DNA from: Microbacterium esteraromaticum
GTDB taxonomy: Bacteria; Actinomycetota; Actinomycetes; Actinomycetales; Microbacteriaceae
Direction: 5' to 3'
Length of the DNA: 64,000 nucleotides
NCBI RefSeq assembly: GCF_017303215.1
Contig: NZ_JAEMWU010000001.1
Span: 1,798,001 to 1,862,000, forward strand
Shown here: one piece after another, positions 43,964-51,994 of the stretch
Layout: each line of letters opens with the position of its first letter
How positions within the stretch are numbered: the first letter of the stretch is position 1
Made by a program: the position numbers and the translations under genes
Notes under the pieces: generated by a model
Told to the model about the DNA's origin: nothing
Seen by the model: the letters and a program-made list of their open reading frames with translations, nothing else
The model's database searches: none

Positions 43964-44968
43964 ATGGCATCCGCTTCGGACGACGACCCGCGCATCGGCG
44001 ATATCTCCGAGGGGACGGTGCTGCGGGCGATCCTCGCTCGCACGGCGCCGGCAGCGCATTCGGTGTTGGGCCCGGGTGATGACGCCGCCGTACTCGCGGC
44101 GCCGTCGGGTTCGGTGGTCGCCACGGCCGACACGCTCGTGTCGGGCCCTGATTTTCGTGCCGCCTGGTCGAGCGGATACGACTTGGGCTGGAAGGCCGCG
44201 GCCGTGAACCTTGCCGACGTCGCGGCGATGGGGGCGGTACCGACGGGGCTGTTGGTGTCGCTGGCCGTACCGCGCGAGACGCGTCTGTCGTTCGTCGAGC
44301 AGATGGCCGATGGCTTCCGCGAGGCGTGCGCACAGCTCGCCCCCGGATGCTCGGTGATCGGCGGTGACTTGACGGTCTCGGAGCTGCTGATGATCGCTGT
44401 GACGGCGCTCGGCGATCTCGGTGGTCGTACGGCCGTCACGCGCGCCGGGGCACGTCCCGGCGACGTCGTCGCCCTCGCCGGCGACCTCGGGGCCGCGGCC
44501 GCGGGGTTGGCGCTGCTGTTCGGGCGCTTCCGCGACGGCGAGACGCCGGTCGCGGTGGACCGGAGCATGCTGGATGCTGCCGAGCAGCGGGCATTGGACG
44601 TGCAGCTGCGCCCGTTTCCGCCGATCGCCCTGGGGGCGGTGGCGGCGGATGCCGGTGCGACTGCGATGATGGATGTCTCCGACGGACTCGCGCTCGATGC
44701 GTCGCGCATGGCGGATGCCTCGGGCGTGACGATCGCGCTGTCGACGACGGCGCTCGATGCACTGACCGGTGGGATCGATATCTCTCGCGCGATCGGCGGG
44801 GGAGAGGATCACGGCCTGCTGGCGACCTTCCCGCCCGGCACCATGCCGAATGGTTTCCGCCCGATCGGTGTCGTCACCGACCGCGCGGCGGACGGCGTGC
44901 TGCTGGACGGTGAGCCGATCGAGCACCGGGGATGGGACCCCTATCGGGATTGGGACGGCTCGCTGTAG
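43964..44968 (+). CDS. thiL: Thiamine-monophosphate kinase
   Basis: Last step of thiamine diphosphate synthesis: phosphorylates thiamine monophosphate with ATP. 334 residues, AIR-synthase fold. Motifs: LGPGDDAAVL (about 36), VNLADVAAMGAVPTGL, VIGGDLTVSE, ALGDL, MMDVSDGLALDASRMA and GGGEDHGLLATF. No thiamine genes or TPP riboswitch adjoin it. ATG at 43964, predicted leaderless. Ends one base before a convergent gene. Confidence 0.95.
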   Translation: MASASDDDPRIGDISEGTVLRAILARTAPAAHSVLGPGDDAAVLAAPSGSVVATADTLVSGPDFRAAWSSGYDLGWKAAAVNLADVAAMGAVPTGLLVSLAVPRETRLSFVEQMADGFREACAQLAPGCSVIGGDLTVSELLMIAVTALGDLGGRTAVTRAGARPGDVVALAGDLGAAAAGLALLFGRFRDGETPVAVDRSMLDAAEQRALDVQLRPFPPIALGAVAADAGATAMMDVSDGLALDASRMADASGVTIALSTTALDALTGGIDISRAIGGGEDHGLLATFPPGTMPNGFRPIGVVTDRAADGVLLDGEPIEHRGWDPYRDWDGSL

Positions 44969-44969
44969 C

Positions 44970-45470
44970 TCACCACCAGTACGCCGGGTATGCCGTGCGC
45001 GTGAGTGCGCTGCGCAGCACACCGAACAGCACGAGCACGACCGCCGAGAGTCCGGCGCAGATGACGAACTCGACCCGCCCCTCGGCGGTCATCGCCCCGA
45101 TCACCGCGGTTGCCGCGGCCGGTGAGTGCGATGTGCGGGTGAGCATCATGGCGGCGAGAGCGACGCCACCGGCTATGGCGCCCGCCCAGAGCGAGTGACT
45201 GGCGAAGCCGACGAGTACGCCCGCGACTGCCGAGATCACCTGGCCGCCGATGACGTGGCGGGGCTGCGAGAGCGGCAGCGTCGGGGCCCCGGCGATGAGC
45301 GCCATACTGGCAGCCATGGGCGGGATCAGCAGCAACTGGCCGGAGGCGGCACCGAGGCCGACGAGCGCGGCGAGGGCGGCGGCCGCCGTCAGGGTTGCCA
45401 TCAGCACGGTCGGCAGCCCGGGGCGTGCGGGTGCCTGGCTGGCGGGGATCAGTCCGGTGTGCGACGACAT
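44970..45470 (-). CDS. HPP-family membrane protein
   Basis: 166 residues with about five hydrophobic segments. LLLIPPMAASMALI carries the family PP motif and QPRHVIGGQVISAVAG follows, as in the HPP family (some members take part in nitrite transport in plastids and cyanobacteria). ATG at 45470 with AGGAAAG upstream. Divergent from a TetR gene, with two identical 16-bp palindromes between, the nearer only 20 bases before this start, so it is probably repressed by that TetR protein. Confidence 0.82.
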   Translation of the reverse strand: MSSHTGLIPASQAPARPGLPTVLMATLTAAAALAALVGLGAASGQLLLIPPMAASMALIAGAPTLPLSQPRHVIGGQVISAVAGVLVGFASHSLWAGAIAGGVALAAMMLTRTSHSPAAATAVIGAMTAEGRVEFVICAGLSAVVLVLFGVLRSALTRTAYPAYWW

Positions 45471-45489
45471 GTGCTTTCCTCCACTGTGT

Positions 45490-45539
45490 GAGAACGATCG
45501 TTCTCTTCTCGTCTGGTAGTGTAGAGAACGATCGTTCTC
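45490..45539. promoter_or_regulatory. Twin 16-bp palindromic operators
   Basis: GAGAACGATCGTTCTC occurs exactly twice, at 45490-45505 and 45524-45539. Each copy is a perfect palindrome; centres are 34 bases apart. They lie between the HPP gene and the TetR gene, one close to each start. Confidence 0.9.
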
Positions 45540-45564
45540 GCACCAAATCGGACAGGTGGCGGCC

Positions 45565-46113
45565 ATGAAACAGGACTCTGACGCGGATCGACTGCTCGAC
45601 GCGGCCGAAGAGCTGTTCTACGAGCGCGGATACCAGGCCGTCGGCATGGACGCCCTGCGCTCGGCGTCAGGCCTGCCGCTGAAACGCATCTATGCGCTGT
45701 TCGGCGGCAAGGAAGCTATCGCGGTTGCGATGCTCGACCGCCGTGACGAGCGCTGGCATGCGGCGCTGGCGGCCCACGTCGACGAGCACGCCGATCCGCA
45801 CGCACGCGTGTTGGCGATCTTCGATTGGCTGGCCGAGTGGCTTGCCGACGAGGGGCACCGCGGATGCGCCTGGATCAACGCGTTCGGCGAACTCGGTGGG
45901 ACATCACCGGATGTGGTCGCCGCCGTCCGCCGCCACAAGGCTCGGCTGCGGGAGCTCATCGACCGCGCGGTGAGCGAGACGGGCGCGCCCCGGTCTGCCG
46001 CGGACGCCGTCTTCCTGCTCGCCGAAGGGTGCATGGTGACCGCGGGGATCGACGGCGACCCAGTCGCCGCCGTGCAGGCCAGGGTTGCCGCGGCGCGGAT
46101 GCTGGAGCACTGA
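45565..46113 (+). CDS. TetR-family regulator
   Basis: 182 residues from the ATG at 45565 (a GTG at 45556 is possible). HTH at about 5-50: RLLDAAEELFYERGYQAVGM, then SASGLPLKRIYALFGGKEA. The C-terminal domain holds CAWINAFGELGG, seen in TetR proteins of the YxaF/LmrA-like group. It should bind the twin palindromes upstream and regulate itself and the HPP gene (inference). No enzyme gene nearby reveals the inducer. Confidence 0.88.
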   Translation: MKQDSDADRLLDAAEELFYERGYQAVGMDALRSASGLPLKRIYALFGGKEAIAVAMLDRRDERWHAALAAHVDEHADPHARVLAIFDWLAEWLADEGHRGCAWINAFGELGGTSPDVVAAVRRHKARLRELIDRAVSETGAPRSAADAVFLLAEGCMVTAGIDGDPVAAVQARVAAARMLEH

Positions 46114-46135
46114 CGTCTCGGGCATCCGCCTTTGC

Positions 46136-46702
46136 TCACATCGCGGGCGTCGCCCACCACAGCGTCGTGTCGCCGTAGGTCTTGCTGCGCAGCAGGTCCA
46201 AGCCCGCGGCATCCAGGTCAGGGGGAGTGGCGCGCTTGCCGCGCTCGATGACGACCACGGCGTCATCGCTCAGCACGGGTGTGAGCGCGACCAGATCCGC
46301 GGTCATCGCCGCATCGTCGAGGTCGTAGGGCGGGTCGATGAAGACGAGGTCGAACGGTCCCTGCGTGCGCGTCAGGAAGGCGTGCACGGCGCTCTGGTGG
46401 ACTTTCGCAGTCGTCGAAGTGCCGAGCGCTTTCGCCACGACCGCCGCGTTGCGTCCTGCGACTGTCGCCGCGGGGCGGGACAGCTCGACCAGTTCGACCG
46501 ACTCCGCGCCGCGGCTCCAGGCCTCCAGGCCGAGTGCGCCGCTGCCGGCATACAGATCGAGCACGCGCGCCCCGTCGAGGGCATCCATCGACTCCAGCGC
46601 CCCGAACAGCGATTCGCGCACGCGATCACTGGTGGGGCGGGTGCCGGTGCCGGGAACGCTGAGCCGTGCGCCGCGGGCTCCGCCGGCGATGATCCTGGTC
46701 AT
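46136..46702 (-). CDS. rsmD: 16S rRNA (guanine-966-N2)-methyltransferase
   Basis: 188 residues. IIAGGARGARLSVPG and TRPTSDRVRESLFGALES at the N-terminus, SAM loop VLDLYAGSGALGLEAWSRG (about 47-65), catalytic FIDPPYD (about 120). The minus-strand frame stays open far into recG, but the ATG at 46702 matches the family start. Divergent from recG across a 75-base gap; in many actinobacteria recG, rsmD and coaD cluster, as here. Confidence 0.94.
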   Translation of the reverse strand: MTRIIAGGARGARLSVPGTGTRPTSDRVRESLFGALESMDALDGARVLDLYAGSGALGLEAWSRGAESVELVELSRPAATVAGRNAAVVAKALGTSTTAKVHQSAVHAFLTRTQGPFDLVFIDPPYDLDDAAMTADLVALTPVLSDDAVVVIERGKRATPPDLDAAGLDLLRSKTYGDTTLWWATPAM

Positions 46703-46765
46703 CCGTTCACGATACGACACGCATGCGGCCGCCCCGCGACGCGTCGCCGCGTCGGTGGGCATCCC

Positions 46766-46771
46766 TAGACT
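46766..46771 (+). promoter_or_regulatory. -10 box of leaderless recG promoter
   Basis: TAGACT six bases before the recG ATG at 46778. Confidence 0.5.
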
Positions 46772-46777
46772 CGGAGC

Positions 46778-48949
46778 ATGTCCTTCGAGCTCGACACGCC
46801 GCTGACCGAGGCTCTCGGCACATCGACCGCACGTTCTCTGCAACGCGCGTTCGGTATGAGCACGGTCGGGCAGCTGCTCGGTCACTACCCGCGTCGCTAT
46901 GCCGACCGCGGTGAACTGACGCCGATCATCCAGTTGCCCATCGGTGAAACCGTCACGATCGTCGCTGAAGTGCTCTCGTCGGGCGCGCGCCCGATGCGCA
47001 ACCGGCGCGGCGCGATGACCGAGGTCACGATCGGTGACGGCATCGGCCGCATGTCGCTGACCTTCTTCGCGAAGAATGTCGGGCAGGCGGAATGGCGCGC
47101 GAAAGAGCTGGCAGTGGGCCGGCGCGGCATCTTCTCGGGCAAAGTGAGTGTGTTCAACAACACCCTGCAGTTCGCGCACCCCGACTACGAGCTGTTCGAT
47201 GACACCGAGGCGGCGTACCGGAAGGCCGACGCGCACAAGGACGTGCCGATCACCATCTACCCGGCTACATCGGCGGTGCAGAGCTGGCAGTTCGCCAAGA
47301 TGGTGGCGTCGGTGCTCGACAAGCTCGGCGAGGTGCCCGATCCGCTGCCGGACCACCTGCGCGAGCGTGAGGGGCTGCTCACGGCACGCCAGGCACTGGA
47401 GCAGATCCACCGTCCTAGGCGCCGTGGCGATGTCGACCCCGCGGTGCGCACGCTGCGCATGCACGAGGCGCTGGTGCTGCAGACCGCACTGCTGCAGCAA
47501 CGCGAACAGGTGCGGTCGCTGACGGCCACACCGCGTCGTGCAACTGAGGGTGGGTTGCTTGAGCGTTTCGACGCGGCGCTGCCGTTCACGCTGACCCCCG
47601 ATCAGCAGCGCGTGGGGGACGAGATCGCCACCGATCTGGTCGCAGACCGCCCCATGAACAGGCTGATCCAGGGTGAAGTCGGATCGGGCAAGACGCTCGT
47701 GGCGCTGCGCGCCATGCTGCAGGTCGCCGAGTCGGGCGGGCAGGCAGCGCTGATCGCCCCGACCGAGGTGCTCGCAGCGCAGCACCTGCGGTCGATCACC
47801 CGCATGCTGGGTCCCGACCTGTCGGCCGAGGTCATTCCGACGCTGCTCACGGGCCAGATGACGGTGCCCGAGCGGCGCCGGGCTGCGCTGCGCGTGGCAT
47901 CCGGTCAGTCCTTGATCGTGATCGGCACGCACGCTCTGCTTTCCGAGAAGACGACGTTCGCCGATCTCGCCCTCGTCGTCGTCGACGAGCAGCACCGTTT
48001 CGGCGTGGAACAGCGTGAGAGCCTGCGGGCCAAAGGCACCGCGCCGCACGCGATCGTGCTCACCGCGACACCGATTCCGCGCACGGTCGCCATGACGGTG
48101 TTCGGCGACCTCGACACGTCGGTGATCCGTTCGATGCCGGCCGGTCGGGCCGGCATCCAGACTTTCGTCGCGCCGCTCGCCGAGAAGCCCGAGTGGTTCG
48201 GGAGGGTGTGGGAACGTGCCGGCGAGGAGATCGCCCAGGGGCGCCAGGTCTTCGCCGTGTGTGCCGCCATCGACACGGCCAAGGAGTCCGTCGAATCCGA
48301 TGAGGCGCCGCCGCCGGACGTCGAGGGCAAGGGGCCGAAATGGGGTGTGGTGCAGCTCGCCGAGGCGCTGGCGACGCACCCGACTCTGTCGAAGGTGCGC
48401 AGCGCGGTACTGCACGGCAAGATGCCGTCCGAGCAGAAGGATGCCGTGATGCAGGCCTTCGCGCGAGGAGAGCTCGACCTGCTGATCGCGACGACGGTTA
48501 TCGAGGTCGGGGTCGATGTGCCCAACGCCTCGATGATGGTCATCATGGACGCCGATCGCTTCGGCGTGTCGCAGCTGCACCAGGTGCGCGGTCGGGTCGG
48601 ACGTGGTGAGCATGCGGGGCTGTGCCTGCTGGTCACCGAGGCAGAAGCAGGAACCCCGGCACGGGAGCGCGTCGAAGCCGTCGCCGCGACCCTCGATGGT
48701 TTCGAACTCGCCGAGGTCGACCTCGACCTGCGTGGCGAGGGCGACGTGCTCGGAGCCTCGCAGGCCGGGGTCAAGTCATCGCTGCGGTTGCTCCGGGTGG
48801 TGAAGGATGCCGGACTGATCGCCCATGCCCGTGATCTCGCCGAGAGCATCCTCATCGCGGATCCGTCGCTCGATGAGCACCCGGGGTTGCGCGGCGCGAT
48901 TAACCGGCGCGTGAGCGACGCCGACCGCGCGGCGTTGGGAAAGAACTGA
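46778..48949 (+). CDS. recG: ATP-dependent DNA helicase RecG
   Basis: Branch-migration helicase that remodels stalled forks and recombination junctions. 723 residues. N-terminal wedge/OB domain (about 1-260), Walker A GEVGSGKTLVALRAML (about 300), motif II VVDEQHRFGVEQ (about 404), motif III LTATPIPRT, motif V TTVIEVGVDVPNA and motif VI QLHQVRGRVGRG. Leaderless by its TAGACT box. coaD follows behind its own promoter. Confidence 0.96.
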   Translation: MSFELDTPLTEALGTSTARSLQRAFGMSTVGQLLGHYPRRYADRGELTPIIQLPIGETVTIVAEVLSSGARPMRNRRGAMTEVTIGDGIGRMSLTFFAKNVGQAEWRAKELAVGRRGIFSGKVSVFNNTLQFAHPDYELFDDTEAAYRKADAHKDVPITIYPATSAVQSWQFAKMVASVLDKLGEVPDPLPDHLREREGLLTARQALEQIHRPRRRGDVDPAVRTLRMHEALVLQTALLQQREQVRSLTATPRRATEGGLLERFDAALPFTLTPDQQRVGDEIATDLVADRPMNRLIQGEVGSGKTLVALRAMLQVAESGGQAALIAPTEVLAAQHLRSITRMLGPDLSAEVIPTLLTGQMTVPERRRAALRVASGQSLIVIGTHALLSEKTTFADLALVVVDEQHRFGVEQRESLRAKGTAPHAIVLTATPIPRTVAMTVFGDLDTSVIRSMPAGRAGIQTFVAPLAEKPEWFGRVWERAGEEIAQGRQVFAVCAAIDTAKESVESDEAPPPDVEGKGPKWGVVQLAEALATHPTLSKVRSAVLHGKMPSEQKDAVMQAFARGELDLLIATTVIEVGVDVPNASMMVIMDADRFGVSQLHQVRGRVGRGEHAGLCLLVTEAEAGTPARERVEAVAATLDGFELAEVDLDLRGEGDVLGASQAGVKSSLRLLRVVKDAGLIAHARDLAESILIADPSLDEHPGLRGAINRRVSDADRAALGKN

Positions 48950-48953
48950 CCGG

Positions 48954-48959
48954 TAGGCT
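48954..48959 (+). promoter_or_regulatory. -10 box of the coaD leader transcript
   Basis: TAGGCT six bases before the ATG at 48966, predicting a leaderless mRNA that begins with the upstream ORF. Confidence 0.55.
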
Positions 48960-48965
48960 GTTCGC

Positions 48966-49067
48966 ATGCGTTGGGTCGCGCGGACGGGCTCGTCGAAGTG
49001 CGCCGTACTGAGCGACCAGAGGGAGTCGAAGTGCGCCGTACTGAGCGACCAGAGGGAGTCGAAGTGA
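48966..49067 (+). CDS. 33-residue upstream ORF coupled to coaD
   Basis: ATG six bases after TAGGCT, predicted leaderless. 33 residues, then TGA at 49065-49067, which overlaps the coaD GTG (GTGA). The peptide contains the 11-residue unit [11 protein letters not shown] twice, from the 33-bp tandem repeat. Third positions are nearly all G/C in this frame. Ribosomes finishing it would be placed on the coaD start. Whether the peptide itself has a role is unknown. Confidence 0.5.
   Translation: MRWVARTGSSKCAVLSDQRESKCAVLSDQRESK
48992..49066 (+). repeat. 33-bp tandem repeat, 2.3 copies, ending at the coaD start
   Basis: Units at 48992-49024 and 49025-49057 are identical; a third begins at 49058 and contributes GTCGAAGTG, whose GTG is the coaD start. 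Each unit starts GTCGAAGTGCGCCGTACTG and ends ACCAGAGGGA. The purine run AGAGGGA before each GTCGAAGTG gives each junction the look of a ribosome binding site plus GTG start. Confidence 0.95.
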
Positions 49068-49561
49068 ACAGTCGAATCGCCGTCGTTCCGGGGTCTTTCG
49101 ACCCACCCACGCTCGGTCACCTCGATGTGATCGCGCGTGCCGCGCGCCTGTATGACGAACTGCATGTGCTCGTCGTGCACAACCCGGGCAAAGAGGCGAT
49201 GCTGCCGATCGCCCAGCGGATGACGCTGCTGGAGCAGTCGATCGCCGAGGCCGGGCTCGAAGGGCACATCATCGTGGGCTCATGGAGCATGGGCCTGCTC
49301 GTCGACTATGCGCGCGATGTTAATGCCGGAGTGCTGGTCAAGGGCATCCGCTCACAGGTCGATGTGGCGTACGAATCGCCGATGGCGATCGTGAACCGTC
49401 ACCTCGCCGACATCGAGACGGTGTTCCTGCTGCCCGACCCAGCACACGCCCTCGTGTCGAGCTCGCTGGTGCGGCAGGTGGCCGCGCTGGGCGGCGACGT
49501 GTCTCCCTTCGTCCCGCCTGTCGTCGCGTCCTTCCTCGACACCGGCGCGCGCGGCCTCTGA
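49064..49561 (+). CDS. coaD: Phosphopantetheine adenylyltransferase
   Basis: Penultimate step of CoA synthesis: joins AMP to 4'-phosphopantetheine. 165 residues. [17 protein letters not shown] contains the TxGH nucleotidyl-transferase motif, [12 protein letters not shown] follows, and [21 protein letters not shown] is the ISSTxVR region. GTG at 49064, with GAGGGA upstream, is provided by the tandem repeat. The frame stays open to 48971 through the repeat, so N-terminally extended forms starting at 48998 or 49031 are conceivable but the family start fits 49064. Confidence 0.94.
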   Translation: MNSRIAVVPGSFDPPTLGHLDVIARAARLYDELHVLVVHNPGKEAMLPIAQRMTLLEQSIAEAGLEGHIIVGSWSMGLLVDYARDVNAGVLVKGIRSQVDVAYESPMAIVNRHLADIETVFLLPDPAHALVSSSLVRQVAALGGDVSPFVPPVVASFLDTGARGL

Positions 49562-49595
49562 TACCCGGTCGGCCCCGACGCATCGTCAGGGCAGG

Positions 49596-49601
49596 TAGCA
49601 T
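49596..49601 (+). promoter_or_regulatory. -10 box of leaderless DUF177 promoter
   Basis: TAGCAT six bases before the GTG start at 49608. Confidence 0.45.
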
Positions 49602-49607
49602 GGCGGG

Positions 49608-50168
49608 GTGAAATCCCGAGTGAACGGACCGTTTTTCCTGCCCGTCCGCGACATCATCCGCAAGCCGGGAGAGATGCGCGAGCATCGATTCGAGGTGACG
49701 CTCACCGACAAATGGGGTGAGGGCATCGTCACGGTCGAAGCCGGCGAGTCGCTCGGCCTCGATGTGCGGCTCGAGGCGGTTCACGAGGGCATCCTGGTGT
49801 CCGGAACCGCAGATACCGACTACGTCGGAGTGTGCGGTCGCTGCCTCACCGACATCTCTGCGCCTGTCGAAGTCGAGTTCCAGGAGCTTTTCGCGTATCC
49901 TGGTGAGGAAGAAACTGACTTCGAAGTTCAAGACGACCACGTGGATCTTGAAACTCTTGTCAGGGATGCGATCGTATTGTCGCTTCCATTTCAGCCGGTG
50001 TGTCAGCCGGACTGCCTGGGGCTCGACCCTGTGACGGGCGAGAAGCTGACCGAGAGCGCCGGTGCAGAGAGTGACACCCCCATCGATCCTCGGTGGAGTG
50101 CGCTCCGACAGATCACAGACCAGGACGGCACGGCAGAGCGCCGCGCCGCCGAGAAAGAAGAGAGCTAG
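49608..50168 (+). CDS. DUF177 (YceD-like) protein
   Basis: 186 residues. The DUF177 core is visible as VSGTADTDYVGVCGRCLTDISAPVEVEF with a second pair in PVCQPDCLGLDP, a four-Cys arrangement likely to bind zinc. YceD-family proteins are nearly always next to rpmF, as here, and are linked to 23S rRNA/ribosome assembly. Acidic Glu-rich middle, charged C-terminus. GTG start at 49608. rpmF begins two bases after the stop. Confidence 0.92.
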   Translation: MKSRVNGPFFLPVRDIIRKPGEMREHRFEVTLTDKWGEGIVTVEAGESLGLDVRLEAVHEGILVSGTADTDYVGVCGRCLTDISAPVEVEFQELFAYPGEEETDFEVQDDHVDLETLVRDAIVLSLPFQPVCQPDCLGLDPVTGEKLTESAGAESDTPIDPRWSALRQITDQDGTAERRAAEKEES

Positions 50169-50170
50169 TC

Positions 50171-50380
50171 ATGGCCGGTAACCCCCCGAAGCGCAAGGTC
50201 TCCCGTTCGAACACCCGCTCGCGCCGCGCGCAGTGGAAGGCGACCCCCACCGCTCTGGTGAAGACCGTCGAGAACGGCAAGGTCGTCTACAGCCGTCCCC
50301 ACCAGGCGAAGGTCGTCACCGACTCGCAGGGCACCGAGCTGTTCCTGGAGTACAAGGGCCGCAAGGTCGCCGACGTCTGA
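50171..50380 (+). CDS. rpmF: 50S ribosomal protein L32, cysteine-free form
   Basis: 69 residues: AGNPPKRKVSRSNTRSRRAQ is the typical L32 N-terminus. The zinc-ribbon cysteines of the C+ form are absent; the protein has no Cys at all. L32 exists as Cys-containing and Cys-free types; the latter do not need zinc. ATG at 50171, two bases after the DUF177 stop. Followed by rnc 11 bases later, the usual order. Confidence 0.96.
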   Translation: MAGNPPKRKVSRSNTRSRRAQWKATPTALVKTVENGKVVYSRPHQAKVVTDSQGTELFLEYKGRKVADV

Positions 50381-50391
50381 TCAGCTGACTC

Positions 50392-51084
50392 ATGTCCGAG
50401 ATTCTCACGGGAGAAATTCCGCTCACTGAGAAGCTCGGCGTTGAGATCGACTCTGCGTTGCTGGAACGGGCGCTCACGCACCGTTCGTACGCATACGAGC
50501 ACGGCGGCATCCCCAACAACGAGCGGCTGGAGTTTCTTGGAGACTCCGTCCTCGGTCTTGCGGTGACCGTGATGCTCTTCACAACGCTTCCCGACCTCGA
50601 CGAGGGTGATCTGGCAAAACGGCGCGCAAGCGTCGTCTCCACGGTCGCCCTCGCCGAGGTCGCTCGCGGTATCGGTCTGGGAGAGCACCTCCGCCTCGGC
50701 AGGGGTGAGGAACAGACCGGTGGGCGAGACAAGGACTCGATCCTCGCCGACACCATGGAAGCGGTGTTCGGTGCTGTCTTCCTATCGGCGGGTCCCGATG
50801 CGGCCACCGATCTGGTGCTGCGGCTGACGAAGCCCTTGCTTGCCGACCCGGAACGGTACGGCGCGGCGATGGATCCTAAGACCAGCCTGCAGGAGCTTGC
50901 GGCTCGGCTGGGCAGGACGCCGCCGAGCTACTCCATCGAGTCAGCCGGTCCGGATCACGATCGTGTGTTCACGGCGACGGTGCGCGTTGGCGAACTCGCC
51001 TGCACCGGTGTCGGCAGCAGCAAGAAGACCGCCGAGATGGCGGCTGCACTGACCGCATGGCGTCAGCTCAGCGACCGGGACTGA
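50392..51084 (+). CDS. rnc: Ribonuclease III
   Basis: Double-strand-specific endonuclease for rRNA processing and mRNA decay. 230 residues. Signature [15 protein letters not shown] (about 43-57) and the second acidic site [15 protein letters not shown] (about 121). The dsRNA-binding domain covers about 160-228 ([20 protein letters not shown]). Follows rpmF and precedes mutM by six bases, the normal rpmF-rnc-mutM-smc order. Confidence 0.96.
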   Translation: MSEILTGEIPLTEKLGVEIDSALLERALTHRSYAYEHGGIPNNERLEFLGDSVLGLAVTVMLFTTLPDLDEGDLAKRRASVVSTVALAEVARGIGLGEHLRLGRGEEQTGGRDKDSILADTMEAVFGAVFLSAGPDAATDLVLRLTKPLLADPERYGAAMDPKTSLQELAARLGRTPPSYSIESAGPDHDRVFTATVRVGELACTGVGSSKKTAEMAAALTAWRQLSDRD

Positions 51085-51090
51085 CCCGGC

Positions 51091-51993
51091 GTGCCGGAGC
51101 TGCCTGAGGTCGAGGTCGTTCGTGCTGGCCTGGCGCCGGCGATCGTCGATGCGACGATCGCGGCCGTCGAGGTGCTCGACGAGCGCGCGCTCACGCGCCA
51201 TGGTGCGGGCGCGGCTGACTTCGTCGCGCGTCTGGAAGGGCAGCGCGTACGCGCAGTCGTCCGTCGCGGCAAGTTCCTCTGGATGCCGTTGGCAGGGGGA
51301 ACGGATGCGCTGATCGCGCATCTCGGCATGAGCGGGCAGATGCTGTTGCGTGAGTCGGATGCCGACCGCGAGCGCCATGAGCGCGTTCGCGTGCATATCG
51401 AGCATCCCCGTCACGGCAGGCTTGCGGTGGCATTTGCTGACCAGCGCACCTTCGGTTCCCTTGCGGTGGATGCCCTGTTGGCGACTACGGACGGCGCGGC
51501 CGGCGGCTGGGGGAGCGATCTCGCGTTGGTTCCGTCTCAGGCGGCGCACATCGCCAGAGACCCACTGGATCAGGCCTTCGATGATCGTCTGTTCGTGGAC
51601 GCTGTGCGTCGCCGGTCGAGTGCGGTCAAGCGCATCATGCTCGACCAGACCCTGGTCAGCGGTATCGGCAACATCTACGCCGATGAGGCGCTTTGGGCTG
51701 CGCGGATTCACCCCGAGACGCACGGGCGAGCGCTGTCGCCGCAGTCCGTACGTCGCCTGCTGGGCGAAGTGCGCCTCGTGCTGCAGAAGGCGTTGGCCGA
51801 GGGCGGAACGAGCTTCGACGCCCAGTACGTCAACGTCAACGGACAGGCGGGTTACTTCGCGCACTCGTTGAACGCGTACGGGCGCGGGGGAGAAGCGTGT
51901 CCGCGTTGCGGCGGAGCGATCAGGCGCGACGCGTTCATGAACCGGTCGTCGCACTACTGCCCTCGGTGCCAGCGCAGACGCGAGGCACGCTGA
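51091..51993 (+). CDS. mutM: Formamidopyrimidine-DNA glycosylase
   Basis: Removes 8-oxoguanine and ring-opened purines, with AP lyase activity. 300 residues. N-terminal PELPEVEVVR (Pro2 nucleophile, Glu3), LIAHLGMSGQM, GIGNIYADEALW helix-two-turn-helix (about 190), and the C-terminal zinc finger CPRCGGAIRRD with HYCPRCQ. GTG start at 51091, since Pro must follow the initiator. Ends one base before a convergent GNAT gene; smc, its usual neighbour, comes 3.5 kb later after a minus-strand insert. Confidence 0.95.
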   Translation: MPELPEVEVVRAGLAPAIVDATIAAVEVLDERALTRHGAGAADFVARLEGQRVRAVVRRGKFLWMPLAGGTDALIAHLGMSGQMLLRESDADRERHERVRVHIEHPRHGRLAVAFADQRTFGSLAVDALLATTDGAAGGWGSDLALVPSQAAHIARDPLDQAFDDRLFVDAVRRRSSAVKRIMLDQTLVSGIGNIYADEALWAARIHPETHGRALSPQSVRRLLGEVRLVLQKALAEGGTSFDAQYVNVNGQAGYFAHSLNAYGRGGEACPRCGGAIRRDAFMNRSSHYCPRCQRRREAR

Positions 51994-51994
51994 C

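Noticed and set aside
46136..48613. Reading rsmD as an 825-residue protein
   Set aside because: Only the last 188 codons look like a real protein; the rest is antisense of recG. The family start at 46702 is present.
50073..50085. GACACCCCCAT in the DUF177 gene as a third copy of the 84-bp element
   Set aside because: Only about ten bases match, no inverted partner is near, and it is inside a coding sequence.
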